This document shows positions 1-9,163 of a DNA stretch of 64,000 nucleotides, one piece after another. The notes beneath the pieces are model-generated. The model was not told the DNA's origin. It was given only the letters and a program-made list of their open reading frames with translations, and searched no databases. Position numbers and translations under genes: made by a program. Source of the stretch: a virus; IMG/VR virus record IMGVR_UViG_3300030838_000001, positions 186,001 through 250,000 of that record; one strand, given 5' to 3'. Each line of letters opens with the position of its first letter. Position 1 is the stretch's first letter.

Positions 1-2
1 CT

Positions 3-737
3 ACATTTAATGACCTTTTTTTCCAAACAGTTGCTGAAAAATACAACTTGGATTTAAACAGACTTGATAAAAAATACTGTTTTGTGTTCGAATTAACAAC
101 ACCTTATAATATAGTAGTGAAGCCACACGGTGAATCATCTGCTACGTTATTAACTATTAGAAACCTTGAGACACTTGAAGAAGTTTGTTATGAAGAATTA
201 CTAAACCACGGTTCAGTATTAGGACTTCCAGTAGTTAAATCATTTGACCTTAATGCTAAGAACGTTGGAGCTTTGCTTCGTACATTCGAAAACATGCCAT
301 GGTCAGAAGAAGGTTATGTTGTTGTTGATGGAAACAATGATAGAATCAAGTGTAAAAACCCAGCTTATGTTGCGGTTCACCACTTAAAAGGTAAGTCAGC
401 AGAACACAATATCATCACGATTGTTAAATCAAACGAGATTGAAGAATTTGGTTCTACTTTCCCTGAAAGAAAAGAAGAATTGTACAAGCTTAAGGCTAAC
501 TACGATATCCTTTTAGAAAAATTACTTGTAACTTGGGAAGAATTGAAATTACGTAAACCTAAGAATATCATGCCAGCCGAAAAGAAAAAATATGCGGCCG
601 CTGTATTCGAAGTTTGCGAGAAACATGACTTAAAGCCATTTACAGGTTTATTCTTTGGACTAAACGATGGAAAGGTAGAAAGTGTTGAAAGCTTCCTTAT
701 GAACTACGACGATAAACTCTTATACAAGATGTTATGA
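3..737 (+). CDS. RNA ligase, T4 Rnl1-type, C-terminal part (5' end outside window)
   Basis: The frame is open from base 3, so the start lies upstream of the window. The protein seals 3'-OH/5'-phosphate RNA ends, classically broken tRNA anticodon loops. Visible motifs are the Rnl1 motif IIIa region (FVFELTTPYNIVV), motif IV (SEEGYVVVDG) and motif V (RIKCKNPAYVAVHHLKG), followed by a helical C-terminal domain as in T4 Rnl1. The nucleotidyl-acceptor lysine (motif I) should lie upstream and is not seen. The stop overlaps the next start (ATGA). Other RNA-repair genes in the window support a tRNA-repair role. The family call is confident; the substrate is inferred. Confidence 0.88.
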   Translation, partial: TFNDLFFQTVAEKYNLDLNRLDKKYCFVFELTTPYNIVVKPHGESSATLLTIRNLETLEEVCYEELLNHGSVLGLPVVKSFDLNAKNVGALLRTFENMPWSEEGYVVVDGNNDRIKCKNPAYVAVHHLKGKSAEHNIITIVKSNEIEEFGSTFPERKEELYKLKANYDILLEKLLVTWEELKLRKPKNIMPAEKKKYAAAVFEVCEKHDLKPFTGLFFGLNDGKVESVESFLMNYDDKLLYKML

Positions 738-913
738 TTGAGCAAAAACACTTAGAAGCTGTGATTAAATCAATTAGAGAAAAACACTCTGATTTTGTGA
801 TAGTCACAGCTACTCAACCACCAAGACCTGAATCATCAATTCCACCTAGAAGACTAGGACGAGGTGATGAACTCGACATAGTAATTATTGACTATATATC
901 CTTAATAAAATGA
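734..913 (+). CDS. Small protein, unknown (59 aa)
   Basis: ATG overlaps the stop of the RNA ligase (ATGA) and its own stop overlaps the next start, so it sits in a translationally coupled chain. The protein has a polar middle (TATQPPRPES) and ends DELDIVIIDYISLIK, which resembles the Walker B strand of RecA/DnaB-type ATPases but without a Walker A motif. I do not assign a function. Confidence 0.6.
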   Translation: MIEQKHLEAVIKSIREKHSDFVIVTATQPPRPESSIPPRRLGRGDELDIVIIDYISLIK

Positions 914-1161
914 GAGAAAATATAACGGCAGAATGGGCCAAAGAAACAGCAACAAATATCTTAAATCAAAAGATTAAAACTCAAATCACAAAGTGTTTAG
1001 ATTCAATTGAATCAGCAGTAAAAGAGAATAGGTTTAATTGTACTTATTACGGTGATTTAGACCAATTTGCAATCGCTGAAATTAAAAAACGTGGATTCGG
1101 TATTGACCAAGATGGAAATTGGAATCAACAAGACGGAACCTCATATACAATAACTTGGTAA
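910..1161 (+). CDS. Hypothetical protein, 83 aa
   Basis: ATG overlaps the preceding stop. The protein is helical at the N-terminus with a C-terminal region (IAEIKKRGFGIDQDG, ending YTITW) of a kind I associate with small phage proteins of unknown role. No catalytic motif seen. Confidence 0.7.
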   Translation: MRENITAEWAKETATNILNQKIKTQITKCLDSIESAVKENRFNCTYYGDLDQFAIAEIKKRGFGIDQDGNWNQQDGTSYTITW

Positions 1162-1173
1162 AACAAAGAAATC

Positions 1174-1674
1174 ATGACATATACAGAAAAAACATACCGT
1201 GAAGCAAGAATGGTAGGAGTAAAAGCCCATTCAAATCAATCATATGATGAAATATTTCCATATGAAAAACACTTAGATGATGTTGTTGATGTTCTTAAAA
1301 GATTTGGTTTCTCAGGAAAATTTATCGTTGCAGGATATCTTCATGATTCAATTGAAGATGATGGTATCAGTTATAACGATATCAACAAACACTTTGGTAG
1401 AGAAATTGCTGAAATGGTTTATTGTGTAAGTGATGAGTCAGGTCGTAATCGTGCTGAGAAAAAAGCTAAAACTCTTCCTAAAACTGCAAGCAACCCTGAT
1501 GCTATTATCTTGAAGTTAGCTGATAGAATTGCCAATGTTGAACATGCTGGTAAAATTGGTATGTATTCTAAAGAATATGGAGAATTTAAAGAAGCTTTAT
1601 TTGGTAGTTCAAAAGATGAAGCAAAAGCAATGTGGGAACATTTAGATAATTTATTACTAAAAGAGTTGGTTTAA
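1174..1674 (+). CDS. HD-domain hydrolase, MESH1/SpoT (p)ppGpp-hydrolase-like
   Basis: 166 aa, the size of stand-alone small alarmone hydrolases. An early AH-x-x-QSYDEIFPYEKH segment, the HD pair in AGYLHDSIEDD near residue 65 and KLADRIANVEHA near residue 110 match the order of metal and substrate motifs in RelA/SpoT-type hydrolase domains. There is no synthetase domain. The likely reaction is removal of the 3'-pyrophosphate of (p)ppGpp, which would blunt the host stringent response, but related HD enzymes act on other nucleotides. Confidence 0.75.
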   Translation: MTYTEKTYREARMVGVKAHSNQSYDEIFPYEKHLDDVVDVLKRFGFSGKFIVAGYLHDSIEDDGISYNDINKHFGREIAEMVYCVSDESGRNRAEKKAKTLPKTASNPDAIILKLADRIANVEHAGKIGMYSKEYGEFKEALFGSSKDEAKAMWEHLDNLLLKELV

Positions 1675-1696
1675 TCAAATATTAGTTGTACATTTG
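1666..1696 (+). promoter_or_regulatory. Bacteroidota-type promoter
   Basis: TTG at 1666-1668, 20-base spacer, TACATTTG at 1689-1696; drives the small membrane protein at 1721 and probably DNA ligase. Confidence 0.7.
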
Positions 1697-1720
1697 TACT
1701 CTAATTTAAAAACAAGTATT

Positions 1721-1870
1721 ATGGCAGGTGAAATAATCGGAGAAATATTAGTTGGTGCAATTGAACTAGCGGCAGAAATCGCAATAGATGAAAAGAAGCC
1801 AGGATGTGGATGCGCAATTATCATTGCCTTGCTATTAATACTAGGTTTTGGAATTTATTACTTTAACTAA
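1721..1870 (+). CDS. Small single-TM protein, 49 aa
   Basis: Starts 25 bases after the promoter box. An acidic N-terminal helix is followed by PGCGCAIIIALLLILGFG, a single membrane span with a Cys-Gly-Cys at its start. It lies just upstream of DNA ligase. Function unknown. Confidence 0.65.
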   Translation: MAGEIIGEILVGAIELAAEIAIDEKKPGCGCAIIIALLLILGFGIYYFN

Positions 1871-1880
1871 AAACAAAAAT

Positions 1881-3305
1881 ATGAAAATTAAACAAATTCT
1901 TGATGAAATCGCTGGTTTCAGTGGTAAATTGGATAAAGCGAAAGCCTTAACCAAATATAAAGACAATCAATTATTAAAAGATGTGATTTATCTTGCGCAT
2001 TCGCCTAGGATTAAATTCTTTATTAAACAAATACCTGAGTATCAGTTCATCGAAGCAACAACTTCACTTGAAGACGCTTTAAATGACTTAAAACAAATCT
2101 CCGACAGATTTTACACAGGTGCGGCCGCTACAGAATTCCTTTTAGGTTTACTATCTTATACGGACCCTGATGATGCTTACGTAATTGAACGTATCATTGA
2201 TAAAAATCTTAAGATAGGAATGGACACAGGTATCAATAAGGTAATCCCTAAATTGATTGAAGAAACTCCTTATCAAGGTGCTACATCATTCTCAGAGAAG
2301 GGTGCATCTAAGTTATTAGATAGAAAATCTAGAACTGATAAAAATGGAGTTACAAGTCATGTGATTTCACAGATTAAAGCTGATGGTTCTTACCGTAATG
2401 CAATCATAATTGATGGAAAGGTAGAACTCTTATCAAGACAAGGAGAAGTTTCAACTCTTACAGGTGCCAAGTTCTTAGATGAACTAGCTCAAATGCCTGA
2501 CTGTGTTCTAAATGGTGAACTTACTGTTGATGGAATAGAAAACCGTGCAATTGCAAACGGAGTTGTTTCTAGCATCATGGATATCACTCAGAAAGCAGAA
2601 GAAAGAGGTGAAGTAGAAACAGCTAAGAAAATCAAAGCCTTTACTGAAAAACACGGTGATATGGCAGAAATGATTAATAGGTTACGCTTCACGGTTTGGG
2701 ATATGATTAGTGTAGATGAATACTTAAAAGCAAGTTCAGATTTTCCATATTTGAACCGTTTTACTGGTCTTCAAACACTTTTGATTGAAAAAGCTTTCAC
2801 AAATATTGAATTGATTGAAACTCTTTTTATTGACTCTTATGAAGAAGCAATGAATCATTTCTTAGACGCTCAAAAAAGAGGTCTTGAAGGAACAATCATC
2901 AAATCAAGTACTGCTGGTTGGAAAGATGGGAAACCAACTTACCAAATCAAAATGAAACTTGAAATGGATATGGACTTAAGAATCATCGGATTCAACTATG
3001 GTACCAAAGGTACTAAGAATGAGCATGTTATTAGTGTTCTACAGTTGGAAAGTGAAGATGGGTTATTGAAGACTAATCCTGGTGGAATGACTGAGGCTAT
3101 GATGGCTGATATCACTGAAAGACAAGATGAACTAATGGGAACAATCGTTCAAATTAGATGTTGCGGGTTATCTCAAACAGATAAAGGTTGGTCAACACAA
3201 CACCCAAGTATTGTTGAACTAAGAACAGATAAAGACTCTTGTGACACACTTGAATCTTGTATCGCTATTGAGAATATGGCAAAAACACTAAACGTAAAAA
3301 AATAA
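1881..3305 (+). CDS. ATP-dependent DNA ligase
   Basis: 474 aa, close to T4 gp30 (487 aa). Motif I KADGSYRN (nucleophile near residue 166), motif III-like DCVLNGELTVDG, motif IV GLEGTIIKSS and motif V QIKMKLEMDMDLRIIG appear in the nucleotidyltransferase order, followed by an OB-fold. It joins nicked DNA during replication and repair. The ATG at 1881 is chosen because it follows the stop of the 49-aa gene; an upstream TTG lies inside that gene. Confidence 0.93.
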   Translation: MKIKQILDEIAGFSGKLDKAKALTKYKDNQLLKDVIYLAHSPRIKFFIKQIPEYQFIEATTSLEDALNDLKQISDRFYTGAAATEFLLGLLSYTDPDDAYVIERIIDKNLKIGMDTGINKVIPKLIEETPYQGATSFSEKGASKLLDRKSRTDKNGVTSHVISQIKADGSYRNAIIIDGKVELLSRQGEVSTLTGAKFLDELAQMPDCVLNGELTVDGIENRAIANGVVSSIMDITQKAEERGEVETAKKIKAFTEKHGDMAEMINRLRFTVWDMISVDEYLKASSDFPYLNRFTGLQTLLIEKAFTNIELIETLFIDSYEEAMNHFLDAQKRGLEGTIIKSSTAGWKDGKPTYQIKMKLEMDMDLRIIGFNYGTKGTKNEHVISVLQLESEDGLLKTNPGGMTEAMMADITERQDELMGTIVQIRCCGLSQTDKGWSTQHPSIVELRTDKDSCDTLESCIAIENMAKTLNVKK

Positions 3306-3487
3306 TGGAAACAATCGGTATCATCATAGGAGTAATAGTAGCTGTTATTCTTGTAGCAGGGTTAATTACCTATGCAGTAGTAGCTTATAGTATTTGGAAA
3401 GTTAAAAAAAGAGCTGAGAAGTTCATATCTGAAAAAGGTGTAGAGACTGCTGTTAAAATAACTCAAAAGTTATTAGATAAAAAATAG
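3305..3487 (+). CDS. Small single-TM protein, 60 aa
   Basis: Start overlaps the ligase stop by one base (TAATG). A hydrophobic span of about 25 residues (IGIIIGVIVAVILVAGL) is followed by a basic cytoplasmic helix. Topology resembles small phage inner-membrane proteins; function unknown. Confidence 0.65.
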   Translation: METIGIIIGVIVAVILVAGLITYAVVAYSIWKVKKRAEKFISEKGVETAVKITQKLLDKK

Positions 3488-3507
3488 GATATTAGTTTTA
3501 ATAATGA

Positions 3508-3515
3508 TACCTTTG
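3508..3515 (+). promoter_or_regulatory. Promoter -7 box
   Basis: TACCTTTG 22 bases before the ATG at 3538; no good TTG at the usual -33 distance, so probably weak or factor-dependent. Confidence 0.5.
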
Positions 3516-3537
3516 TATTCAAATATTAAAACAATAT

Positions 3538-3798
3538 ATGAAGAAATACTTTATCATTGCCTTATCAGCTTTTTGTTTGGAATTGGTTACTACAATGTAC
3601 ATCAATGGTGTTGCTGACAAAAACACTCTCCAAACACTCTTTTTCGCCTTTGTTAGTCCTTTTATGTCACTACCATTTGTAATGTATGTAATTGAAGCTA
3701 AAGGCTTAAACGATAGAATAAAAATGGCATTCTGTTCGGGTACTGGTTACGCAATCGGAGTGTTAGTATGTATGAATTTTTTAATGAAACACATTTAA
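3538..3798 (+). CDS. Small membrane protein, 86 aa, three predicted TM segments
   Basis: Hydrophobic segments near residues 4-20, 32-52 and 66-83 separated by short polar loops. No family recognised. First of three envelope genes behind one promoter. Confidence 0.65.
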   Translation: MKKYFIIALSAFCLELVTTMYINGVADKNTLQTLFFAFVSPFMSLPFVMYVIEAKGLNDRIKMAFCSGTGYAIGVLVCMNFLMKHI

Positions 3799-3800
3799 TT

Positions 3801-4049
3801 ATGAAAAAACTATTATTAATATTACTAGCTGTATTAGCTATATCTTGTAACCCTGATATTGAACAGGTAAAAAAGGTTAAGGTGGGAATATCTACCAATG
3901 AATTAAAGTATCTATTGGGTGAACCATTTGATATTGAGGTCCATAATGGATATGAAGAATGGTATTTTATGTACAGTGTAAATGGTCATAATGATGGTTT
4001 TAAGGTTACAGTAGAAAATTCAAAAGTCGCAGATTTTTATAGTTATTAA
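3801..4049 (+). CDS. Lipoprotein, SmpA/BamE-like fold
   Basis: 82 aa. A signal peptide ends in a lipobox (LAVLAISC), with Cys the predicted lipidated residue. The mature part KVGISTNELKYLLGEP...EEWYF resembles the compact BamE/OmlA fold. Exported and probably outer-membrane anchored. The ATG at 3801 is chosen because the signal peptide begins there. Confidence 0.7.
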   Translation: MKKLLLILLAVLAISCNPDIEQVKKVKVGISTNELKYLLGEPFDIEVHNGYEEWYFMYSVNGHNDGFKVTVENSKVADFYSY

Positions 4050-4068
4050 TCAAAATTCAAAAACAAAT

Positions 4069-4623
4069 ATGAAAAAATTAATTTTATTCGCTATCCTATT
4101 GGTTAGTTCGTTAACATTCGCTCAAAAGAAACATGCACCACACGGTGTTGCCGTAAAAACAAACACAGCTGAAGCAACCGACTCAACTTCAACTGAAAAA
4201 CCTAAATGGAAAAACTATATTGCCGTTGGAATATCAGTTTCAAGTGGAAACACTTATGATACTAATGAAAATAAGTATACATTTAGTGAATCAGCTTATC
4301 CAAGTGTTGAATTTGGATTCTCAAAAGGAAATCTTGCCGCTGGTTTAGCAGTAGGACGTGGTTCTTTTAAAGGATTAGGTGCAAAAGAAGACCAATTAGG
4401 TAATTATTACGCTGAAATTAGAATTACACCATCATTTCCGTTAGGAATCATAGATGCGAATGTAGTTTTTGGTGCGGGTTCATACCTAGTATCATCAAAA
4501 GGAACCTTTATTGAGTATGGTTCAGGTATTTCTTATACCGTTGGTAACTATACATATGGTATCGGTTACTCAAATTGGGATGGGGTAGATTATATCTCTC
4601 CAAGCCTTAGTTACAGTTTCTAA
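4069..4623 (+). CDS. Exported outer-membrane beta-barrel-like protein
   Basis: 184 aa with a Sec signal peptide (cleavage near SLTFA|Q) and a low-complexity Thr/Ser linker. Alternating amphipathic strands follow, ending in a terminal Phe (SLSYSF), typical of small barrels. It follows the lipoprotein gene, suggesting a joint envelope role such as receptor masking. Function inferred only. Confidence 0.6.
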   Translation: MKKLILFAILLVSSLTFAQKKHAPHGVAVKTNTAEATDSTSTEKPKWKNYIAVGISVSSGNTYDTNENKYTFSESAYPSVEFGFSKGNLAAGLAVGRGSFKGLGAKEDQLGNYYAEIRITPSFPLGIIDANVVFGAGSYLVSSKGTFIEYGSGISYTVGNYTYGIGYSNWDGVDYISPSLSYSF

Positions 4624-4701
4624 GAAACAAAAATATAATAATAACTTTGGTTGGTAGAAATACCATCTGAATGGAGCAAAGCAAAAAAATTATAAGATTA
4701 A

Positions 4702-5748
4702 ATGAAGAAAATGATTAAATTTCCGTCTATCGAGCAGTTTCGTACAATTAACGCAACTATCCTTAGACAATTCAATTTCGTCGGTTTAGACGAAACGGGA
4801 GAAGCTATCTACGATACAAACCTCCCAAAACCAAAGCTTTGGTTCAAAGGTAGTGTAAAATTACATGGTACAAATGCCGCTGTTTGTTACAATACCGCAG
4901 GTGGTTTATGGGCACAATCACGTGAAAGCATAATCACAGTTGAAAATGATAATGCAGGGTTCGCATTCTTTGTGGAAAGTAACAAAGACGCATTCAACCA
5001 ATTATTCCGTAAAATTCAAGACGAAACAAGTGTTAGTTTTGAACATAATACGGTAAGTATCTATGGTGAGTGGTGCGGTGGAAACATCCAAAAAGGTGTT
5101 GCGATTACAAACTTGCCTAAGTCATTTTTCATCTTTGGTGTGAAAATCTCACCAATTCGTACAAAAGAGCAAGAAGAAGATAACAAAGAAGTATCATTTT
5201 GGGTAGAGTCAAACTATTTAGAGGTTCCTGAAAATAGAATCTACAATGTTGACAGTTTCCAAACATATGCTATTGAAATCGACTTCAATAACCCTCAATT
5301 AGTACAAGACAAATTAACTGAATTAACACTTGCTGTAGAAGCAGAGTGTCCGATTGGAAAAGCTTTCGGATTCTCAGGTGTTGGTGAAGGTATTGTTTGG
5401 AAAACGGAATTGGATGGAGAGGTCCATAGATTCAAAGTTAAGGGTGATAAACACTCTAGTTCTAAGAGCGAGAAGATTGTTAGTATTGACGTTGAAAAAT
5501 TGGAATCAATCCAAAAATTCATCGAATATGCTGTAACAGAAAGTCGCTTCAAACAAGGTCTTGAAAATGTATTCCCAAATGAAGAACCTATCGAAATCAA
5601 AAAGATGGGTGAACTTATCAAATGGGTAGTTAATGACGTTATCAAAGAAGAGACCGACACAATGGTAGCTAACAATATCGAACCAAAAGAGGTTAATAAA
5701 TACATCTCTACAAGGGTACGTGAAATGTTCATGGCACTAAGTGTTTAA
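4702..5748 (+). CDS. RNA ligase, Rnl2-like
   Basis: 348 aa, close to T4 Rnl2 (334 aa). Motif I is KLHGTNAAV (a form common in phage Rnl2 relatives), with SIYGEWCGG as motif III, GVGEGIVWK as motif IV and RFKVKGDKHS as motif V, then a helical C-terminal domain with a basic SSKSEK segment. It seals 3'-OH/5'-P breaks in duplex RNA, such as nicked tRNA stems. Second of three RNA ligases in the window. Confidence 0.9.
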   Translation: MKKMIKFPSIEQFRTINATILRQFNFVGLDETGEAIYDTNLPKPKLWFKGSVKLHGTNAAVCYNTAGGLWAQSRESIITVENDNAGFAFFVESNKDAFNQLFRKIQDETSVSFEHNTVSIYGEWCGGNIQKGVAITNLPKSFFIFGVKISPIRTKEQEEDNKEVSFWVESNYLEVPENRIYNVDSFQTYAIEIDFNNPQLVQDKLTELTLAVEAECPIGKAFGFSGVGEGIVWKTELDGEVHRFKVKGDKHSSSKSEKIVSIDVEKLESIQKFIEYAVTESRFKQGLENVFPNEEPIEIKKMGELIKWVVNDVIKEETDTMVANNIEPKEVNKYISTRVREMFMALSV

Positions 5749-5794
5749 TCCAAAGATAGAGGGGTAAAACCCTTTATTTTTGCTAAAAAAGTAG

Positions 5795-5802
5795 TATCTT
5801 TA
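5795..5802 (+). promoter_or_regulatory. Promoter -7 box (TATCTTTA)
   Basis: Variant box 13 bases before the ATG at 5816, directly after a small GC hairpin and T-run near 5758-5781 that could end the RNA ligase transcript. Confidence 0.45.
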
Positions 5803-5815
5803 ATAAAAGAAAATT

Positions 5816-7168
5816 ATGAATTCAAAATTATTTATTGCCGACAAAATTAAGGTCGGATTTAACCCAAGACCTGATACTTATACTGGTTTACTAGGGTATG
5901 TTATAGGGTTTGATGGTAAGAAATGGCGTAAAGAACCTTCGTGGGAAGGTTGGCGATATAAATATGTAACTGACGAAGATTATGAATCTCAGAAGTTGGA
6001 TGAATATAATAGAGCTACAGCCAATGCTACTCAAAGCTATAACCACATTTTAGCGCAAAAGGCGATTGACTATAAGGGTTGTTCACAATGGAGCATTGAC
6101 CAATACAAGAAAGATGCCGCATTAACTCTAGAACAATACATTCTTCAACGTATTGGTACTTATGATGAGTATGAAAAGAGCTTTAAGAATATTTCATCAA
6201 ATAGAAAAAATTCTATGGATGAAAACATCAAACCAAAAGAATTTGAAAACGTTCCAACAGAAGGTTTCGTTCTTAACAAAAAGGTTGGTGGTTATTCTAA
6301 TGGTTGGGACCACAGGTCAACTTATTGTAGAGTTTATGACCCTCGTGGGTTCGAATTCGAGATAAATGTACCAAATCTTCTTTATATCCTTGAGCAATGT
6401 AACTCTATGAAAGGTAAAGGACTTGAAGGTGAATTTGTTTACGCTTGGGATGGGAAAGACTTGGTATTATTACCAACTTCTAGTCAAGAGTACGTTTCAT
6501 CAGCTAAGTTTACCAAGTTACAATCAGGTAAGGTATCTTCAAAAGAATTGGTTGCTGGTAATACTTACAAGACAAAATCAATGGATGATTATATCTATTT
6601 AGGTAGATTTAACCACTTCAACAACAAAAGACACTATTGGAGAGACAAGTCTAAGGATTGTAAAAAATCTCACGTATTTGTAAGCGTTGATAACCCTAAG
6701 AATTTCTATGCGGTTACTTCTTTGACTAATTTTGTTCAAATTGTAAGTGATGTTCCAATTTCAAATTATGCTGAGTTATATGATAACTTCATTGCATCTG
6801 ATGAATACTACGATATTGAAACTCGTTTTGAAACAGAAATGGAAATTGAAACAAACCCTGATAAAGCAGGTCATTTCGGTGATTTCTATGTTAAGATTAG
6901 CGATAATCAATACAAGATGTACGAAGGTGGAGCGAATGTTGATTGGGTAGGTGGTTCAACTTACTATACAAGAGACAGAAAACGAACAATTACTGGGTAT
7001 TACACTCAATATAAGGGTATATTAACCTTTAAAGGTAATGGTGAATTTACTATTAAAAAAGTAAGTGAAGACATGAAAAATAAATTGACTCTTGGTGATG
7101 TAAAAGCACTAAATCCACTTTATTTAGAGGTTAAAACAAATAACGGAAATCAAAAAATAAATTTTTAA
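5816..7168 (+). CDS. Hypothetical phage protein, 450 aa
   Basis: Long hydrophilic protein with no signal peptide or membrane span. It has aromatic repeats around GWRYKYVTDEDY, SNGWDHRSTYCRVYDPRG and DYIYLGRFNHFNNKRH. I do not recognise a catalytic motif. It heads a run with the PARP-like gene. Confidence 0.75.
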   Translation: MNSKLFIADKIKVGFNPRPDTYTGLLGYVIGFDGKKWRKEPSWEGWRYKYVTDEDYESQKLDEYNRATANATQSYNHILAQKAIDYKGCSQWSIDQYKKDAALTLEQYILQRIGTYDEYEKSFKNISSNRKNSMDENIKPKEFENVPTEGFVLNKKVGGYSNGWDHRSTYCRVYDPRGFEFEINVPNLLYILEQCNSMKGKGLEGEFVYAWDGKDLVLLPTSSQEYVSSAKFTKLQSGKVSSKELVAGNTYKTKSMDDYIYLGRFNHFNNKRHYWRDKSKDCKKSHVFVSVDNPKNFYAVTSLTNFVQIVSDVPISNYAELYDNFIASDEYYDIETRFETEMEIETNPDKAGHFGDFYVKISDNQYKMYEGGANVDWVGGSTYYTRDRKRTITGYYTQYKGILTFKGNGEFTIKKVSEDMKNKLTLGDVKALNPLYLEVKTNNGNQKINF

Positions 7169-7169
7169 G

Positions 7170-7610
7170 ATGGCTATAGAAAAAGATAAAATTATCCAAG
7201 GATTATACAATTTAATCGAAGATAAAAAGAAAGAAATCGCAAAAGCTGAAAAGCCAAGTTGGGAAACCAATTGCGTTTTCAAATATAATAAAGAATCTCA
7301 AACAGGTACAAATCTACAAGTTTGTTCAAGTGTTGAGGAATTGGTTCACATGTTAGGTTTCTTAATCGAGAAACAGACGGCATTTGATGCGGCTCAAAAG
7401 ATTCTTGGAACTAGCGTTAAGTTTAAATGGTTAGGATTTTCATTCAAAGATTGGCAATCAGACATTCAAACTAGAGTTGCTAAGCTTGAAATTACAGCTA
7501 AGAAAAGAGAAATAGAAGTTCTTGAAGGAAAACTTAATGGTCTTGATTTAAGTAAAGAAGTAAGAGAATTAATGGAATTAGAGAATATCAAAAAACTTCT
7601 TGGACAATAA
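7170..7610 (+). CDS. Hypothetical coiled-coil protein, 146 aa
   Basis: Starts one base after the preceding stop. Charged helices at both ends with a central domain (SSVEELVHMLGFL). No family recognised. Confidence 0.7.
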   Translation: MAIEKDKIIQGLYNLIEDKKKEIAKAEKPSWETNCVFKYNKESQTGTNLQVCSSVEELVHMLGFLIEKQTAFDAAQKILGTSVKFKWLGFSFKDWQSDIQTRVAKLEITAKKREIEVLEGKLNGLDLSKEVRELMELENIKKLLGQ

Positions 7611-7819
7611 TGGCTAGTATTAAAAACGAAGTCTACAGACTAAAGAAACATGCTGTAATAGCAAAAGATGTTGAAATGCCAGCAGGTCAAGTAGTTGAAA
7701 TAGTAATGGATGTTGTTTACGTTAACGGGTATATGGTTGCGCCACCTGCGCAACCATTATTCTATAAATGGATAGTCGATAATCCAAGTCTATTCGACAT
7801 TATTACAAAAAAGTATTAA
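7610..7819 (+). CDS. Hypothetical protein, 69 aa
   Basis: TAATG overlap with the previous gene. A beta-rich small domain (VIAKDVEMPAGQVVEIVMD) that may be SH3-like. Function unknown. Confidence 0.65.
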   Translation: MASIKNEVYRLKKHAVIAKDVEMPAGQVVEIVMDVVYVNGYMVAPPAQPLFYKWIVDNPSLFDIITKKY

Positions 7820-7825
7820 AAAAAT

Positions 7826-7856
7826 TTGTGTAGGTAAAAAGATTATATTACCTTTG
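7826..7856 (+). promoter_or_regulatory. Bacteroidota-type promoter
   Basis: TTG 7826-7828, 20-base spacer, TACCTTTG 7849-7856; 17 bases before the PARP-like start. Confidence 0.8.
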
Positions 7857-7873
7857 TAAAAAATAACGATAAT

Positions 7874-9160
7874 ATGATAACAAACGAGAATGGTTTAAGA
7901 TATGCTAAATTGATGCACGTTTCAGTTGATAACGGTCATACAGATAATAGCAATAAAGTTTATATCATGGAAGAACTTTCCAATGGTACAATCAAATGTG
8001 AATACGGTAGAGTCGGTAATTCGATGGCCGTAGATATCAAACCCGCAAGCAAATGGGATGCAACCTATAAGCAGAAAACAAGCAAAACGAAGGGTTACAC
8101 TGATGTAACTGAGTTTATGGCTGAACCTGTTGTAGATGCCGCTAAACCTTCAGGTAACAACCTGATTGATGATATTCCTGATGCTCTTGTTAAAGAACTT
8201 ATTAAACGTTTAAGCGACTTCGCAAACAAATCGATTCAACAAAACTATAAGGTAACTCAAGATGCAGTATCTGAGGCCCAAGTAGTTGCGGCTCAAGCTT
8301 TATTAACTAGAATTACAACAACAGTTGCAGTTGGAGTTAGTAAAAATGACTTGAATGAAATGCTTATGCAATTATATACGATAATCCCTCGTAACATGAG
8401 AAATGTTAAGGATTATTTGTTAGATGAAATCAAAACTGCCGATGATGTAAATCAAGCATTAGAGTTCTTGAATAAAGAACAAGCTACTCTTGATACAATG
8501 GCTGGTCAAGTTGATTTAATAAAGAAACAGAAGCCTGTAGTTGATACTGAAACCAAAGAAGTGAAACCATCAACATATACTATTCTTGACCAAATGGGTA
8601 TTACAGCTGAGGTTGTAAATGATGCTCCAACTATCAAGATGGTAAGAGATATGCTTGAAGGACATGGTAGAAAACTTCACAGAGTCTACGCAATTACCAA
8701 TAAGAAATCACAACCGCTTTACGATACCAAATTGGATTCAAGCAAAAACAAATTGGTTGAACACTTGTTCCACGGTTCAAGAAATGCCAATTGGTTTAAC
8801 ATTCTTCAAACTGGTCTTATGATTAGACCTTCGGGAGCTGGTTATAATGGTTCTATGTTTGATGATGGTATCTACTTCGCTAACGATGCAGATAAATCAA
8901 TGGGTTACACCGATGGTGGTCGTTGGGCAGGTGGTGGAAACGCAAGTTACACTTACTTAGGTGTATTTAGCGTTCACTTAGGAAACCAATTACACGTTCA
9001 TAGACATGATTCTTCATGTTACAAAATTGGAACCAAGTGTAGAAACGAGGGTTATGATTCGGTTTATGCTCACAAAGGAGCTTCACTTAGAAAAGATGAG
9101 TTAATTATTTATAATTCTGCTCAGTGTACTGTTAAATATTTAGTAGAACTTAAAAATTAA
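7874..9160 (+). CDS. Poly(ADP-ribose) polymerase-like ADP-ribosyltransferase (WGR + regulatory + catalytic)
   Basis: 428 aa in PARP1 order: a WGR domain (residues about 10-65, CEYGRVGNSMAVD), a helical PARP regulatory region (about 155-290) and the ART catalytic domain. The catalytic triad is visible as His in EHLFHGSRNANW (about residue 300), Tyr in GIYFANDADKS (about 333) and Glu in RKDELIIYNSAQC (about 409). It would transfer ADP-ribose from NAD+ to protein or nucleic acid; WGR domains sense DNA ends. An ADP-ribosylglycohydrolase lies at 16344. PARP-like genes are known in a few large phages; the target here is unknown. Confidence 0.92.
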   Translation: MITNENGLRYAKLMHVSVDNGHTDNSNKVYIMEELSNGTIKCEYGRVGNSMAVDIKPASKWDATYKQKTSKTKGYTDVTEFMAEPVVDAAKPSGNNLIDDIPDALVKELIKRLSDFANKSIQQNYKVTQDAVSEAQVVAAQALLTRITTTVAVGVSKNDLNEMLMQLYTIIPRNMRNVKDYLLDEIKTADDVNQALEFLNKEQATLDTMAGQVDLIKKQKPVVDTETKEVKPSTYTILDQMGITAEVVNDAPTIKMVRDMLEGHGRKLHRVYAITNKKSQPLYDTKLDSSKNKLVEHLFHGSRNANWFNILQTGLMIRPSGAGYNGSMFDDGIYFANDADKSMGYTDGGRWAGGGNASYTYLGVFSVHLGNQLHVHRHDSSCYKIGTKCRNEGYDSVYAHKGASLRKDELIIYNSAQCTVKYLVELKN

Positions 9161-9163
9161 GAA

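Noticed and set aside
5295-5732. Long minus-strand ORF opposite the Rnl2-type ligase
   Set aside because: Antisense shadow of a clear coding gene; no promoter, no recognisable motif.
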